This document shows positions 24,854 through 33,586 of a stretch of DNA of 50,150 bases, one piece after another. The stretch's first letter is position 1. Every line of letters starts with the position of its first letter. A program made the translations under genes and the position numbers. Below the pieces are notes generated by a model. It was not told where the DNA came from and ran no database searches. It saw nothing but the letters and a program-made list of their open reading frames with translations. Source of the stretch: Acidobacteriota bacterium (GTDB lineage: Bacteria; Acidobacteriota; Thermoanaerobaculia; Thermoanaerobaculales; Sulfomarinibacteraceae); assembly GCA_024641545.1 (NCBI GenBank), contig JAHECW010000016.1:1-50150 (forward strand), read 5' to 3'.

Positions 24854-27800
24854 ATGCTCCCCCCTGAAAGCCAGGGAGGTCGGCGCGACTCGGTGCTCAT
24901 GTCCGGGGTGCTGCGCTACTACCGCGTCAGCATCCTTGTCGTCGCCGCCCTGCTGGTCTCCGGTCTGTGGTCCTTGCTCACCCTGCCCCGGAGCGAGGAC
25001 CCCGAGTTCGACGTCTTCGACGCCCGGGTCGTCGTCACCTTTCCGGGCGCCGATCCGGAAACCGTCGAGGCCCTGGTCACGCGGCCCATCGAAGAAGCGG
25101 TGCTCGAGCTCGACGAGGTCGAAACCGTGCAGTCGAGCTCGATCGCCGGGCTCGTCATGCTGGCGATCACCCTGCGTCCGGACGTCACCCCCGCGGACGC
25201 GGTTCAGACCATCCGTGAAACGGTGGATGAGGTTCGACCCGATCTTCCGGACTCGATCAACGAACCCGTCGTCGAGGGTTTCACTACCGCCGAGATCCCC
25301 ACCGTGCTCCTGGCGGTGTCCGGATTCGACGATCTGCAGGTCCTCGATGGTTGGGCGGCGAAGATTCGGGACGCACTCGAGGAGGTCGGCGGGGTCGCCC
25401 GGGTCGACACGGACGGCCTCCCCGAACGACGCATCATGGTGGACGTGGACAATGCCCGACTGGCGCAGCTCAGGATCCCGCTGGCCAGGATCGTCGAGAC
25501 CCTCCGACTCGAGAACGCCGCCATACCCGGCGGGACCCTCGATGTCGGTACGACCCGTTATCTCCTCGACAACGGCAACGAGTTCCGCGATCTCGAACAG
25601 ATCCGCGACACCGTGATCGGTCGCTTCGGTGACTCGCTGGTCACGATCCGTGACATCGCCGCGGTGCGGAACACGACGGAGGACCCCTATTACCTGGTCC
25701 GGCACGACGCCCATCCGGCCCTCCTGCTGTCGGTGGTCAAGCGCCCGGGAAGCAACACCGTCACCGTCGCGAGGCGGGTCGCGCGGGCGATCGAAGACCT
25801 CCGGCCGACCCTGCCCGACACCCTCGAGCTCGCCGTGCTCAACGACCGTGGAGAGAGCGTATCGGAGCTCCTCGGCGGTCTCGGCTGGAACGCCGTCGGC
25901 GGCGGCGTCATCGTCATCCTGATGGTGGGGTTTTTCCTCGGCCGGCGCCAGGGTCTGGTGGTGTCGGTCTCGATCCCGCTCTCGGTCCTGCTCGCGCTCA
26001 CCGTCATGCGCCTGACCGGAGTCGACCTCAACCAGGTGTCGATCTTCGGGCTGGTGCTCGCGCTCGGGATGCTCGTCGACTCGAGTCTTGTGGTCGTCGA
26101 AAACATCGGCCGCCACCTCGACGCCGGCGACGAACTCCGCCGGGCGGTCATCATCGGGGTCGACGAGGTCAAGACCCCGGTTGTCGCTTCGACCCTGACG
26201 ACTGTGGCGGCCTTTGTCCCCATGCTGCTGCTCGAGGGCAACATGGGCGCCTTCATCGCGGGCCTACCTCTGAGTGTGATCTACGCACTGGTCGGTTCGC
26301 TGCTGGTCGCCCTCACGGTCATCCCCCTGCTCTGCTACACCCTTTGGCGGAGCTTCCCGCCGCCCGCAGCGACCGCGACCGAGTCGTCGAGGGCGATCGA
26401 CTTCTACAGCGAAGTCGTCAAGTGGGCGCTCCGCCACCGGCCGACGACCCTTGCCCTGGCGGCCACCGTCTTCGGTCTCAGCCTCGCCATCATTCCCATT
26501 CTCGGTTTTCAACTCTTTCCCAAAGCCGAAAAGAGCTTCTTCTTCGTCAACATCCGCCTCCCGGGAGGAGCGAGCCTCGAAACCACCGACGGCGTCGCCG
26601 CCCAGGTCGAGGCCGTGCTCGCGGAGCAACCCGAGGTTCAGTCCTTCACCACCAACATCGGCATGGGCAACCCGCTGATCTACTACAACGTGACCCGCGA
26701 GCGGCGCAAGACCAATTTCGCCCAGATCCTGGTCAACCTGCGTCATGAGAATGCCGAAGCATACGTCGCACGGTTGGAGTCCGAGCTCGCCACCATCGCC
26801 GGCGCGTCGGTCGATGCCAAGATCTTCGAGCAGGGGTTCATGGGCGCGGCGCCGATCCAACTCAGGATTCTCGGTCCCGATCTGGCCACTCTTGCCGAGC
26901 TCGGGCGGACGGTCCGGGGCCTCATCACCGGAGTTCCCGGGTTGGCCGACATTCGCGACAGCCTCGGCGACACGACGCCCCGGCTGATCTTGGAGCTCGA
27001 CAGGCGCAAGGCGGCGCTCCTCGACGTCGACGGGTTCACCTTCTCGCAGACGGTGCTCGCATCCCTCAACGGTGTCGAGGCCACCCGCTATCGAACCGCC
27101 GGCGAGGAGGTCCCGGTCGTGGTCCGTCTCGACCGCGCCTCTCTGGGTGAGGTCTCGTCGCTCGAACGGCTCTACCTGCCGACCCGGGACGGCGCGGTCG
27201 TTCCGTTTTCCGAGATCGCACAGGTTCATCAGAACGTCGGCTGGGCCGAGATCACCCGCCTCGGCGGTCACCGGGTGGTCGTCATCTCAGCCGAAGTTGC
27301 GGGCCGACTCCCGAGCGAGGCCCTCGCCGAGATCCGAGATCTGATCGCCGACCTCGCTCTCCCCGACGGATACACCCTCGAGTACGGCGGCGAGCAGGAG
27401 GAGCGACAGAAGGCTTTCGCCGGTCTCTGGCAGGCCATGCTGCTCGCGGTGCTCGCGATCTACGCGCTGCTGGCCGTTCAGTTCAACTCCTTTGTCCAGC
27501 CGCTGGTCATCCTGCTCACCGTACCCCTCGGTCTGACCGGAGCCATGATCGGGCTCCTCATCACCGGCAGCCCGTTCGGCCTGATGGCGTTCATCGGCGT
27601 CATCTCGCTGACCGGGATCATCATCAACGACTCGATTGTCCTCGCCGATGTCACCAACTACCTGCAGCGCGTCGAGGGTAAGCGGCGGCTCGAGGCGCTG
27701 ATCGAAGCCGGCCGGCTCCGGTTCCGTCCGGTGGTCGTCACGTCGATCACCACCATCGGCGGTCTCGCCCCCCTCGCCATCTGGGGCGGCACCCTGTGGT

Positions 27801-27958
27801 CGCCGCTCGCATTCGCGGTGATCTTCGGCCTCCTCGGCTCGACGATCCTGATCCTCATCGTTCTGCCGGTGATCTACTCCGTCCTCGTCGGCGCCGCCGA
27901 GGGCCAACGGGCCTTCCACGCCTGGGAAGTCATCCACCGGAGACTGCTGGGCAAGTGA
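24854..27958 (+). CDS. RND-family efflux transporter
   Basis: 1034 aa, normal for an RND pump: TM1 at 26-45, a large periplasmic porter/docking domain, TM2-6, a second periplasmic domain, TM7-12. Signatures are LPRSEDPEFDVFDARVVV after TM1, LVTRPIEEAVLELDEVETVQS and, in TM4, ALGMLVDSSLVVVENI. The proton-relay pair Asp407-Asp408 of AcrB is Asp409-Ser410 here, so only the first Asp is kept. The C-terminal half has VQFNSFVQPLVILLTVPLGLTGA and FIGVISLTGIIINDSIVL. Substrate unknown (drugs, lipids or metals). ATG 24854 follows GGAGAAG. No conventional adaptor gene adjoins; the FHA-bearing adaptor at 30889 is the likely partner. Confidence 0.93.
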   Translation: MLPPESQGGRRDSVLMSGVLRYYRVSILVVAALLVSGLWSLLTLPRSEDPEFDVFDARVVVTFPGADPETVEALVTRPIEEAVLELDEVETVQSSSIAGLVMLAITLRPDVTPADAVQTIRETVDEVRPDLPDSINEPVVEGFTTAEIPTVLLAVSGFDDLQVLDGWAAKIRDALEEVGGVARVDTDGLPERRIMVDVDNARLAQLRIPLARIVETLRLENAAIPGGTLDVGTTRYLLDNGNEFRDLEQIRDTVIGRFGDSLVTIRDIAAVRNTTEDPYYLVRHDAHPALLLSVVKRPGSNTVTVARRVARAIEDLRPTLPDTLELAVLNDRGESVSELLGGLGWNAVGGGVIVILMVGFFLGRRQGLVVSVSIPLSVLLALTVMRLTGVDLNQVSIFGLVLALGMLVDSSLVVVENIGRHLDAGDELRRAVIIGVDEVKTPVVASTLTTVAAFVPMLLLEGNMGAFIAGLPLSVIYALVGSLLVALTVIPLLCYTLWRSFPPPAATATESSRAIDFYSEVVKWALRHRPTTLALAATVFGLSLAIIPILGFQLFPKAEKSFFFVNIRLPGGASLETTDGVAAQVEAVLAEQPEVQSFTTNIGMGNPLIYYNVTRERRKTNFAQILVNLRHENAEAYVARLESELATIAGASVDAKIFEQGFMGAAPIQLRILGPDLATLAELGRTVRGLITGVPGLADIRDSLGDTTPRLILELDRRKAALLDVDGFTFSQTVLASLNGVEATRYRTAGEEVPVVVRLDRASLGEVSSLERLYLPTRDGAVVPFSEIAQVHQNVGWAEITRLGGHRVVVISAEVAGRLPSEALAEIRDLIADLALPDGYTLEYGGEQEERQKAFAGLWQAMLLAVLAIYALLAVQFNSFVQPLVILLTVPLGLTGAMIGLLITGSPFGLMAFIGVISLTGIIINDSIVLADVTNYLQRVEGKRRLEALIEAGRLRFRPVVVTSITTIGGLAPLAIWGGTLWSPLAFAVIFGLLGSTILILIVLPVIYSVLVGAAEGQRAFHAWEVIHRRLLGK

Positions 27959-27967
27959 GAGTTCGGG

Positions 27968-29074
27968 CTACTGCTCGGCTTCGCCGAGTTCCACCCGGAG
28001 ATCGACCTGCCGGCCTTCTCGGTCGACGGTCACCGTGACGGTTTCGCCGGCGGCCCTTCTCTCCAGGGCCAACCCGAGCTCGCCGCCGGAGCGCACGGGC
28101 GTTCCGTCGACGGCCACGATGAGATCCCCGAGCACCCACTGTCCGCCCCGGTTGCGATAGGTCGGCCGCATTCCCGCCTCGTCGGCGCCGCTGCCGCGAT
28201 ACACGGCAGCCACGAGAGCGCCTTCGAGCCCGAGCCGCCGCGTCGCGTGGTCACTCACCAGGTCGACGCCCAGGACCGGTCGTCGAATCCGACCATAGGT
28301 GATGAGCTCCGGCACCACCCAGTTGACCGTGTCCACCGGGATGGCGAAACCGAGTCCGGCATAGCCGCCCGACGGGCTGACGATGGCGGTGTTGACCCCG
28401 ATGAGCCGGCCGGCGCTGTCGAGCAGCGGGCCGCCGGAGTTGCCGGGGTTGATGGCGGCATCGGTCTGGATCACATCACGGATGGGAACCCCGGCCATCG
28501 AGTCGATTTCGCGACCGAGGGCGGAGATGATCCCGGTGGTGAGGGTCTGATCGAAGCCGAAGGGGTTGCCGATGGCGAGCACGCTCTGGCCGACCAGGAG
28601 ATCTGCCGATTCACCGATTCGCAGCGGCCGGAGACTCCCCCTCGGCGCATCGATCCGGAGCACCGCGAGGTCCTTCTCCGGAGCCACTCCGACCACGGTC
28701 GCCGGCCAATTCGTCTGATCGGCGAGGGTCACCTCGGCACGATTGCCGTCGCGGATGACATGGTAGTTGGTCACGACGTGGCCCCGGTCATCCCAGATGA
28801 AACCCGATCCGGTGCCGCTCGGAATCTCCATGACGTTGAGCCGGAAGAAATCCCGGCGAAGCGAGATCGAAGTGATATAGACCACCGACGGACCGGCTTC
28901 CTGGAAGAGCGAGGTCACCGATCGTTCCTCGGCGGTGAGCTCGGCACGCGGCGTGACGGCTCTCGACTCGACGACGACGCCGGTTCGCTGGGCCGTGGCC
29001 AACGCCGTCAGGCCGATACCGCCGAGGAGACCGAGGACGAACACCGGAACCCAGCGAAAACGATATCCAGACAT
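27968..29074 (-). CDS. HtrA/DegP-family trypsin-like protease with PDZ domain
   Basis: 368 aa. An uncleaved signal-anchor (VPVFVLGLLGGIGLTALATA) is followed by a trypsin fold with triad His105 (TNYHVI), Asp135 (EKDLAVL) and Ser213 (GNSGGPL), then one PDZ domain from about residue 265 (PVLGVDLVS... GDLIVAVDGTPVRSGGEL). This is the DegS/single-PDZ layout: a periplasmic protease anchored in the inner membrane, acting in envelope stress or regulated proteolysis. ATG 29074 follows AAGGAG. Convergent with the RND gene (9 bp apart) and divergent from the phosphatase gene (59 bp), so it shares a promoter region with the latter. Confidence 0.92.
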   Translation of the reverse strand: MSGYRFRWVPVFVLGLLGGIGLTALATAQRTGVVVESRAVTPRAELTAEERSVTSLFQEAGPSVVYITSISLRRDFFRLNVMEIPSGTGSGFIWDDRGHVVTNYHVIRDGNRAEVTLADQTNWPATVVGVAPEKDLAVLRIDAPRGSLRPLRIGESADLLVGQSVLAIGNPFGFDQTLTTGIISALGREIDSMAGVPIRDVIQTDAAINPGNSGGPLLDSAGRLIGVNTAIVSPSGGYAGLGFAIPVDTVNWVVPELITYGRIRRPVLGVDLVSDHATRRLGLEGALVAAVYRGSGADEAGMRPTYRNRGGQWVLGDLIVAVDGTPVRSGGELGLALERRAAGETVTVTVDREGRQVDLRVELGEAEQ

Positions 29075-29096
29075 ACCCACTCCTTCTGACCCGGCG

Positions 29097-29102
29097 ATTA
29101 TA
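29097..29102 (-). promoter_or_regulatory. -10 box of the HtrA gene
   Basis: Perfect TATAAT on the minus strand in the 59-bp gap between the divergent htrA-like and phosphatase genes, 23 bases before the ATG. The -35 position (CGAAGG) is poor, suggesting an activator or another sigma factor. Confidence 0.45.
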
Positions 29103-29133
29103 GCCAAGAACGCCTCGAACCTTCGGTGTCATA

Positions 29134-30804
29134 ATGGCAACAGTCATGTTCCTGCTCTCAGTCACCCCGGCCGAAGGCGAGCCCTTCGATCACCAGATCG
29201 ACGGCGAGACGCTCTTTGTCGGAAGGTCGACCCTCTGTGACGTCACCATCGCGGATCGCTTTCTGTCGCGTCGTCACGCCCGCATCTTCAACTCCGGCGA
29301 GGAATGGCGGATCGAGGATCTCGGTTCCCGCAACGGAACCTTCGTCAACGGCCGCCGGGTTGAACAACCGACGACGATCCAGGCGGGAGATGTGATCGCG
29401 CTCTCCGCCAGCCTGATCAAGGTCCGGGCCAGGCCCGAGGCCGGCACGCCCTCCGATGTGACCACCGATGTGTCATCTTCGGACCGTCTCTTCCGATCCG
29501 CGGCCGAGGTCCTTCGCCGAACCGCCACCCCGCCACCCGATACCGAAGAGACCGATGGGTCCGCGCTGCGAAGCTATGCGACCCGCCTGGCGCTGCTCAA
29601 CAGGGTCCACCAGGCCATGGCGAGATCCATCGGTCTCGAAGACCTGCTCGAGTTGATCCTCGACCACATCTTCGCCCACCTCCAGCCCGAGCGCGCCGAA
29701 GTCTTCATGCGCTGCGAAGACGGCAGCTACACCTGCGTCGCCAACCGATCGGGGCCGCGCTCCTCGCTCGGTTCGCTGTACTCGGAGAACCTGTTCACCG
29801 AGGTCGGAGACAAGGCCATGGCGGCCCTGGTCACCGACGCCCGATCGGATCACCGCTTCGCCCAGGCCGAGAGTCTGGTCGCAGCCGGTGTGCGTTCGCT
29901 GCTGGCGGCCCCGCTCTACGCCCCGGACCGCGCCCTCGGCCTCATCGTGCTCGGCTCGAATGCGGCGGTCCGACAGTACAGTGAAGAGGATCTCGAACTG
30001 CTCGTGACCCTCTCCTCGGTGGCCGCGCTCCGAATCCACAACCTGGCCCTCACCCAGGAGGCGGTGGAGCGACAACGGCTCGAACGCGAACTCAACATCG
30101 CTCGAAGGCTCCAGGTGGCCCTGATCCCCGAAAGACTCCCGGAGGTCGCAGGCTATCGGCTGTACGGCGCCGCAAAACCCTCGCGCGGTGTCTCTGGGGA
30201 CTACTATCAGCTCGTCGAACGGGCCGGGGGCGACGAGTTCGTCCTCGCCCTCGCCGATGTCTCGGGCAAGGGCATCTCGGCGGCCATGGTCACGGGATAT
30301 CTCGAGGCGATGGTCTCGGTGCCCATCGAAGACGGCCTGCCTCCGCACCAGATCTTCAACCGGGTGTCCCCGAAACTTCTCGACCGAACCCCGTCGAATC
30401 GATTCGCGACCATGTTTCTCGGCGTCCTCGAACCGACCAACGGCCGTTTTCGATTTGCCAACGCCGGCCACGCGCCGGCCTGCCTGGTGCGCGCGTCGGG
30501 CGCCGTCGAGTGGCTCAGCTCCACCGGTCCGCCCCTGGGGCTCGTCGCACCCGCCGAGTATCAACTGCGCGAGGTCGTGCTCGAAACCGCCGATACGCTG
30601 GTGGTCTATTCCGACGGCTACACCGAGGCCGAGAACCCCACCGCGGAGGAGTTCGGTCAGGATCGGCTGGCCGAGGTCTGCGTCCGGAACAAGCTGCAAG
30701 AACCCGCCGAGCTCGCGGAAGCGGTGGACAGGGCTCTCGAGGACTACACTGCCGGCCAACCCTTCGCCGACGACCGCACCATCGTCGTCGTCCGTCGGGT
30801 TTAG
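29134..30804 (+). CDS. FHA-GAF-PP2C (SpoIIE/RsbU-type) Ser/Thr phosphatase
   Basis: 556 aa, cytoplasmic, three domains. The FHA domain (about 5-98) has Gly30-Arg31, SRRH 45-48 and SRNGTFVNG (65-73), the phosphothreonine-binding set. The GAF domain (about 150-305) could sense a small ligand. A coiled linker (VERQRLERELNIARRLQVAL) leads to the SpoIIE-type PP2C domain (about 335-556) with metal-binding Asp356 (SGDYY), Asp375 (ADVSGKG), Asp494 (YSDG) and DDRT (546-549), so it looks active. It would dephosphorylate Ser/Thr targets such as STAS proteins or FHA ligands. Start ATG 29134 lacks a clear Shine-Dalgarno; Met5 is an alternative. The FHA-adaptor gene follows after 84 bp on the same strand. 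Confidence 0.92.
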   Translation: MATVMFLLSVTPAEGEPFDHQIDGETLFVGRSTLCDVTIADRFLSRRHARIFNSGEEWRIEDLGSRNGTFVNGRRVEQPTTIQAGDVIALSASLIKVRARPEAGTPSDVTTDVSSSDRLFRSAAEVLRRTATPPPDTEETDGSALRSYATRLALLNRVHQAMARSIGLEDLLELILDHIFAHLQPERAEVFMRCEDGSYTCVANRSGPRSSLGSLYSENLFTEVGDKAMAALVTDARSDHRFAQAESLVAAGVRSLLAAPLYAPDRALGLIVLGSNAAVRQYSEEDLELLVTLSSVAALRIHNLALTQEAVERQRLERELNIARRLQVALIPERLPEVAGYRLYGAAKPSRGVSGDYYQLVERAGGDEFVLALADVSGKGISAAMVTGYLEAMVSVPIEDGLPPHQIFNRVSPKLLDRTPSNRFATMFLGVLEPTNGRFRFANAGHAPACLVRASGAVEWLSSTGPPLGLVAPAEYQLREVVLETADTLVVYSDGYTEAENPTAEEFGQDRLAEVCVRNKLQEPAELAEAVDRALEDYTAGQPFADDRTIVVVRRV

Positions 30805-30888
30805 CCCCGACATTCGGGACGGCGGCGGACTGATGAGAGGTCGTCGCATCCTCGTGATACCATCAACCGGGAGAACCGGTCACGCACC

Positions 30889-32763
30889 ATGATCATCATC
30901 ACGACATCTCGTCCCGGGGAACCTGAAACCAGCCATCGGTTCGAAGGTGGGAGGGTGCGAATCGGCCGCGAGGACGACAACGATCTCGTTCTCGATTCCG
31001 CCGCCTGTTCCCGCCACCACGCAGAGATCGTCGACCAGGGCGGACTCTTCAAGATCACCGACCTGGGCAGCACCAACGGCATCGTCATCGGCGACCGGCG
31101 GGTGCCCGACTATCTTCTGTCGGAAGGACTCAGGCTCACCCTGGGTGATTTCGAACTCGCGTTCTCGTTCCCGGCGGGTCAGAGCGCAAAGACCGTCGCG
31201 ATCCCGATCGGCGGCGGCGCCGTCGCCGCCGCACCGTCGACCAAGGTGCTCTACCTCCACATTCAGGCTCGCGACGGCGTTCGTGCAGTCAAGATCGTCG
31301 CCGGCGCGGATTACATCATCGGTCGCTCGCAAGGCTCGGATGTGGTTCTGGACGACTCCGGCTGCTCCGGTCGCCACGCGGTGATCTTCTGGCAGGACGG
31401 CCGGGTGATGATTCGCGACCTCGAGAGCGCCAACGGCACCCAGGTCAACTCCGAAGCCGTCCTCGAGGCCGAGATCCGGACCGGCGATCATCTCACCTTG
31501 GGTCGCACCGAAGTCCTGGTCAGCGATCAACCTCCCGACACCGCCGATGATGACATTCTGCTCAGACGGACCCAGCTCGGTCTGCAGTTGCCGGCCGCTC
31601 CGGCCCGGGCGGCGCACCGGGAGGAAGCGCACGGACACGACGCCGCGCCGATTCCCCGCTGGGTCATGGCGCTGGCCGCCGTTGCCGTCGTGGTGCTGGT
31701 TGCGGTTTTCGCCGGCTCCCGTTTGCTGAATCGGGTCGCCCCCCAGAGTGGCCGGGATGGCGGGCCGACGGCCGCCGCGGAGGAGATGATCGTCGAGGTC
31801 CGCCCGGTCATCCGCAAGGAACTGAGCTTCACGGTTTCGGCGGCCGGCACGGTCAAACCGCAACGCCAGGTCACGGTGAGCGCCGAAATCCCCGGCCGGG
31901 TGGTTTCTGCCCCCGCCGAGCGCGGATCGACGGTGCGGGCCGGCGACGAACTGATCCGGCTCGACGACCGTGAAATCCGGCTCCAGATCACCGAAGCGTC
32001 GTCGTCGATCACCACCGCACAGGTGGAGCTCGCCCGCGAGGACTACGAACGCAAGCAACGGCTCTTTGCGGATGGCGCGGTGACCCGGTCGGCCCTCGAC
32101 CAGAGCAAGAACCAGTACCTCGGACTCGACTCGGCCTATCGCTCGACTCAGGCTCGAATCGCCCAGCTCAAGGAAAGGGCCGCCAAGACCCGCATCCACG
32201 CGCCGTTGACCGGCACCGTGGCCCGACTCGAGGTGGAACCGGGCGAGTTCGTTGCGCCGGGCATGCCGATCGCGGTGATCGAGGACATGGAGGACGTCCT
32301 CGTGGTGGTCGAGGTCGCCGACCGTGACGTGGTCCGTCTTCGGTCGTTGCAGGTGGTCGAGGCGACCTCGGACGCATTTCCGGGGAAGATCTTCTCCGGA
32401 GTCGTGGAGCGGGTCGGCGGCGCCGCGAACCCGGTGACCCGGGCATTCGAGGTCGAGGCCCGAATCGCCAATCCCGACGGCGAGTTGCGGAGCGGCATGA
32501 TCATCTCGCTGCGAATCCTGCTCGAAAAGCGAAACGCTCTCGTGGTGCCGGCGGCGGCGTTGCTCGGTGAGGGCGCGGAAACCGCACGAGTCGTCGTGGT
32601 GTCGAACGGCGTCGCACGAAGCGCGGAGGTCACCGTCGGCCGACGCTCCGACCGGGATGTGGAGCTGCTCTCGGGGCTCGCCGAGGGAGACGAGGTTGTC
32701 GTCTCCGGACACGATCGACTGCACGACGGGCAGCCGGTCAAGACCTATCGAGAAAACCCCTGA
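30889..32763 (+). CDS. Tandem-FHA / transmembrane / RND periplasmic adaptor fusion
   Basis: 624 aa. FHA1 (about 5-95): RIGRE (24-28), SRHH 41-44, STNG 61-64. FHA2 (about 120-212): YIIGRS (142-147), SGRH 160-163, ANGTQVN (181-187). A linker leads to one transmembrane helix (258-280, RWVMALAAVAVVVLVAVFAGSRLL begins it). Then comes a complete membrane-fusion protein: lipoyl halves PQRQVTVSAEIPGRVVSAPAERGSTVRAGD first part (324-353) and APLTGTVARLEVEPGEFVAPG second part (438-458), a helical hairpin between, then beta-barrel and membrane-proximal domains to the end. So FHA domains face the cytoplasm and the adaptor faces the periplasm, where it would bridge the RND pump and TolC. The architecture is continuous in one frame with no sign of frameshift. 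Start ATG 30889, GGGAGAA about 13 bases upstream. Confidence 0.9.
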   Translation: MIIITTSRPGEPETSHRFEGGRVRIGREDDNDLVLDSAACSRHHAEIVDQGGLFKITDLGSTNGIVIGDRRVPDYLLSEGLRLTLGDFELAFSFPAGQSAKTVAIPIGGGAVAAAPSTKVLYLHIQARDGVRAVKIVAGADYIIGRSQGSDVVLDDSGCSGRHAVIFWQDGRVMIRDLESANGTQVNSEAVLEAEIRTGDHLTLGRTEVLVSDQPPDTADDDILLRRTQLGLQLPAAPARAAHREEAHGHDAAPIPRWVMALAAVAVVVLVAVFAGSRLLNRVAPQSGRDGGPTAAAEEMIVEVRPVIRKELSFTVSAAGTVKPQRQVTVSAEIPGRVVSAPAERGSTVRAGDELIRLDDREIRLQITEASSSITTAQVELAREDYERKQRLFADGAVTRSALDQSKNQYLGLDSAYRSTQARIAQLKERAAKTRIHAPLTGTVARLEVEPGEFVAPGMPIAVIEDMEDVLVVVEVADRDVVRLRSLQVVEATSDAFPGKIFSGVVERVGGAANPVTRAFEVEARIANPDGELRSGMIISLRILLEKRNALVVPAAALLGEGAETARVVVVSNGVARSAEVTVGRRSDRDVELLSGLAEGDEVVVSGHDRLHDGQPVKTYRENP

Positions 32764-33586
32764 CCTCCGGCGCCACCCGCTCGGGGTGGGTCAGGTGCAC
32801 ATGATGACCACCCTCGACCTCGACCCTGGTCACGTCGGGGATGGCGTTCAAGCGCGTATTCATCTGTTCTTCCGGAACCGGCCAGCCCGAGGCCGCCCGG
32901 ATGGCGAGGACCGGACAGTCGATGGCGGCGAGAAACGCGAGCACCTGTTCCTCGGTGAAGCGCCATCTCGACCTGGTCTTCAACCTCGGGTCGAAGGTGA
33001 ATCGAAGACCGCCGTCGACAGCTTCCACCGAACGCTCGACGAGAACCCGGGCTGAAACCGGGTCGAGATCGGTGCCCTGGCACCGGGCGGCGACCGCGCT
33101 GCCCAGATCCGGGTGGATCCTCGCCGACCCCGCGGCGACCCGACGCTCGTCCTCGAGCGCCCGCCGCAGCAGGGAGGGGGCGTCTTCGGGCGGCGTCGTC
33201 AACGGACCCGCACCCTCGAGGAGGACCAGCTTGGCAATCCGCCCGGGAACTGCCGCCGGCACCAGCGACGCGATTCCCGCCCCCATCGAATGCCCCACCA
33301 GGGCACAGCGTTCGAACCCGAGGAAGTCCGCGGCATCGATGATTTCCGGCACCCAGTCGACAAAGTAGTGGCTGTGGGCCTCCGGCCGGTGCTCCGAACG
33401 GCCGTGGCCGGAAAGATCGAGGGCGACGATCCGCAGGCCGTCGAGCATCGGCGCCAAACCCGAAAAGCTCGCGGCGTTGTCGAGCCAACCGTGGACGGCG
33501 AGCACCGGCGCGCCATCGGACGGTCCCCACTCGAGGGCCGCCACGCGCCGGCGCCCGAGATCGAGGGTGATCTCCCGCGCCGTCAT
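32738..33586 (-). CDS. Alpha/beta-fold hydrolase
   Basis: 282 aa. Nucleophile elbow VGHSMGAG with Ser100, oxyanion region VHGWLDNAASF (31-41) and base His in GGHHVHLTHPERV close to the C-terminus. The usual G-x-x-D acid is not in its place (IRAASGWPVPEE), so the acid residue may come from elsewhere. Similar to serine hydrolases of the MEST/epoxide-hydrolase-like group; substrate unknown. ATG 33586 overlaps the preceding glutathione-transferase-like stop as ATGA. Its 3' end overlaps the convergent FHA-adaptor gene by 26 bp. Confidence 0.87.
   Translation of the reverse strand: MTAREITLDLGRRRVAALEWGPSDGAPVLAVHGWLDNAASFSGLAPMLDGLRIVALDLSGHGRSEHRPEAHSHYFVDWVPEIIDAADFLGFERCALVGHSMGAGIASLVPAAVPGRIAKLVLLEGAGPLTTPPEDAPSLLRRALEDERRVAAGSARIHPDLGSAVAARCQGTDLDPVSARVLVERSVEAVDGGLRFTFDPRLKTRSRWRFTEEQVLAFLAAIDCPVLAIRAASGWPVPEEQMNTRLNAIPDVTRVEVEGGHHVHLTHPERVAPEVRGFLDRS

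Noticed and set aside
30880-32724. 614-codon minus-strand frame opposite the FHA-adaptor gene
   Set aside because: His/Asp/Arg-rich complement typical of GC-rich antisense frames; no ribosome-binding site or domain.
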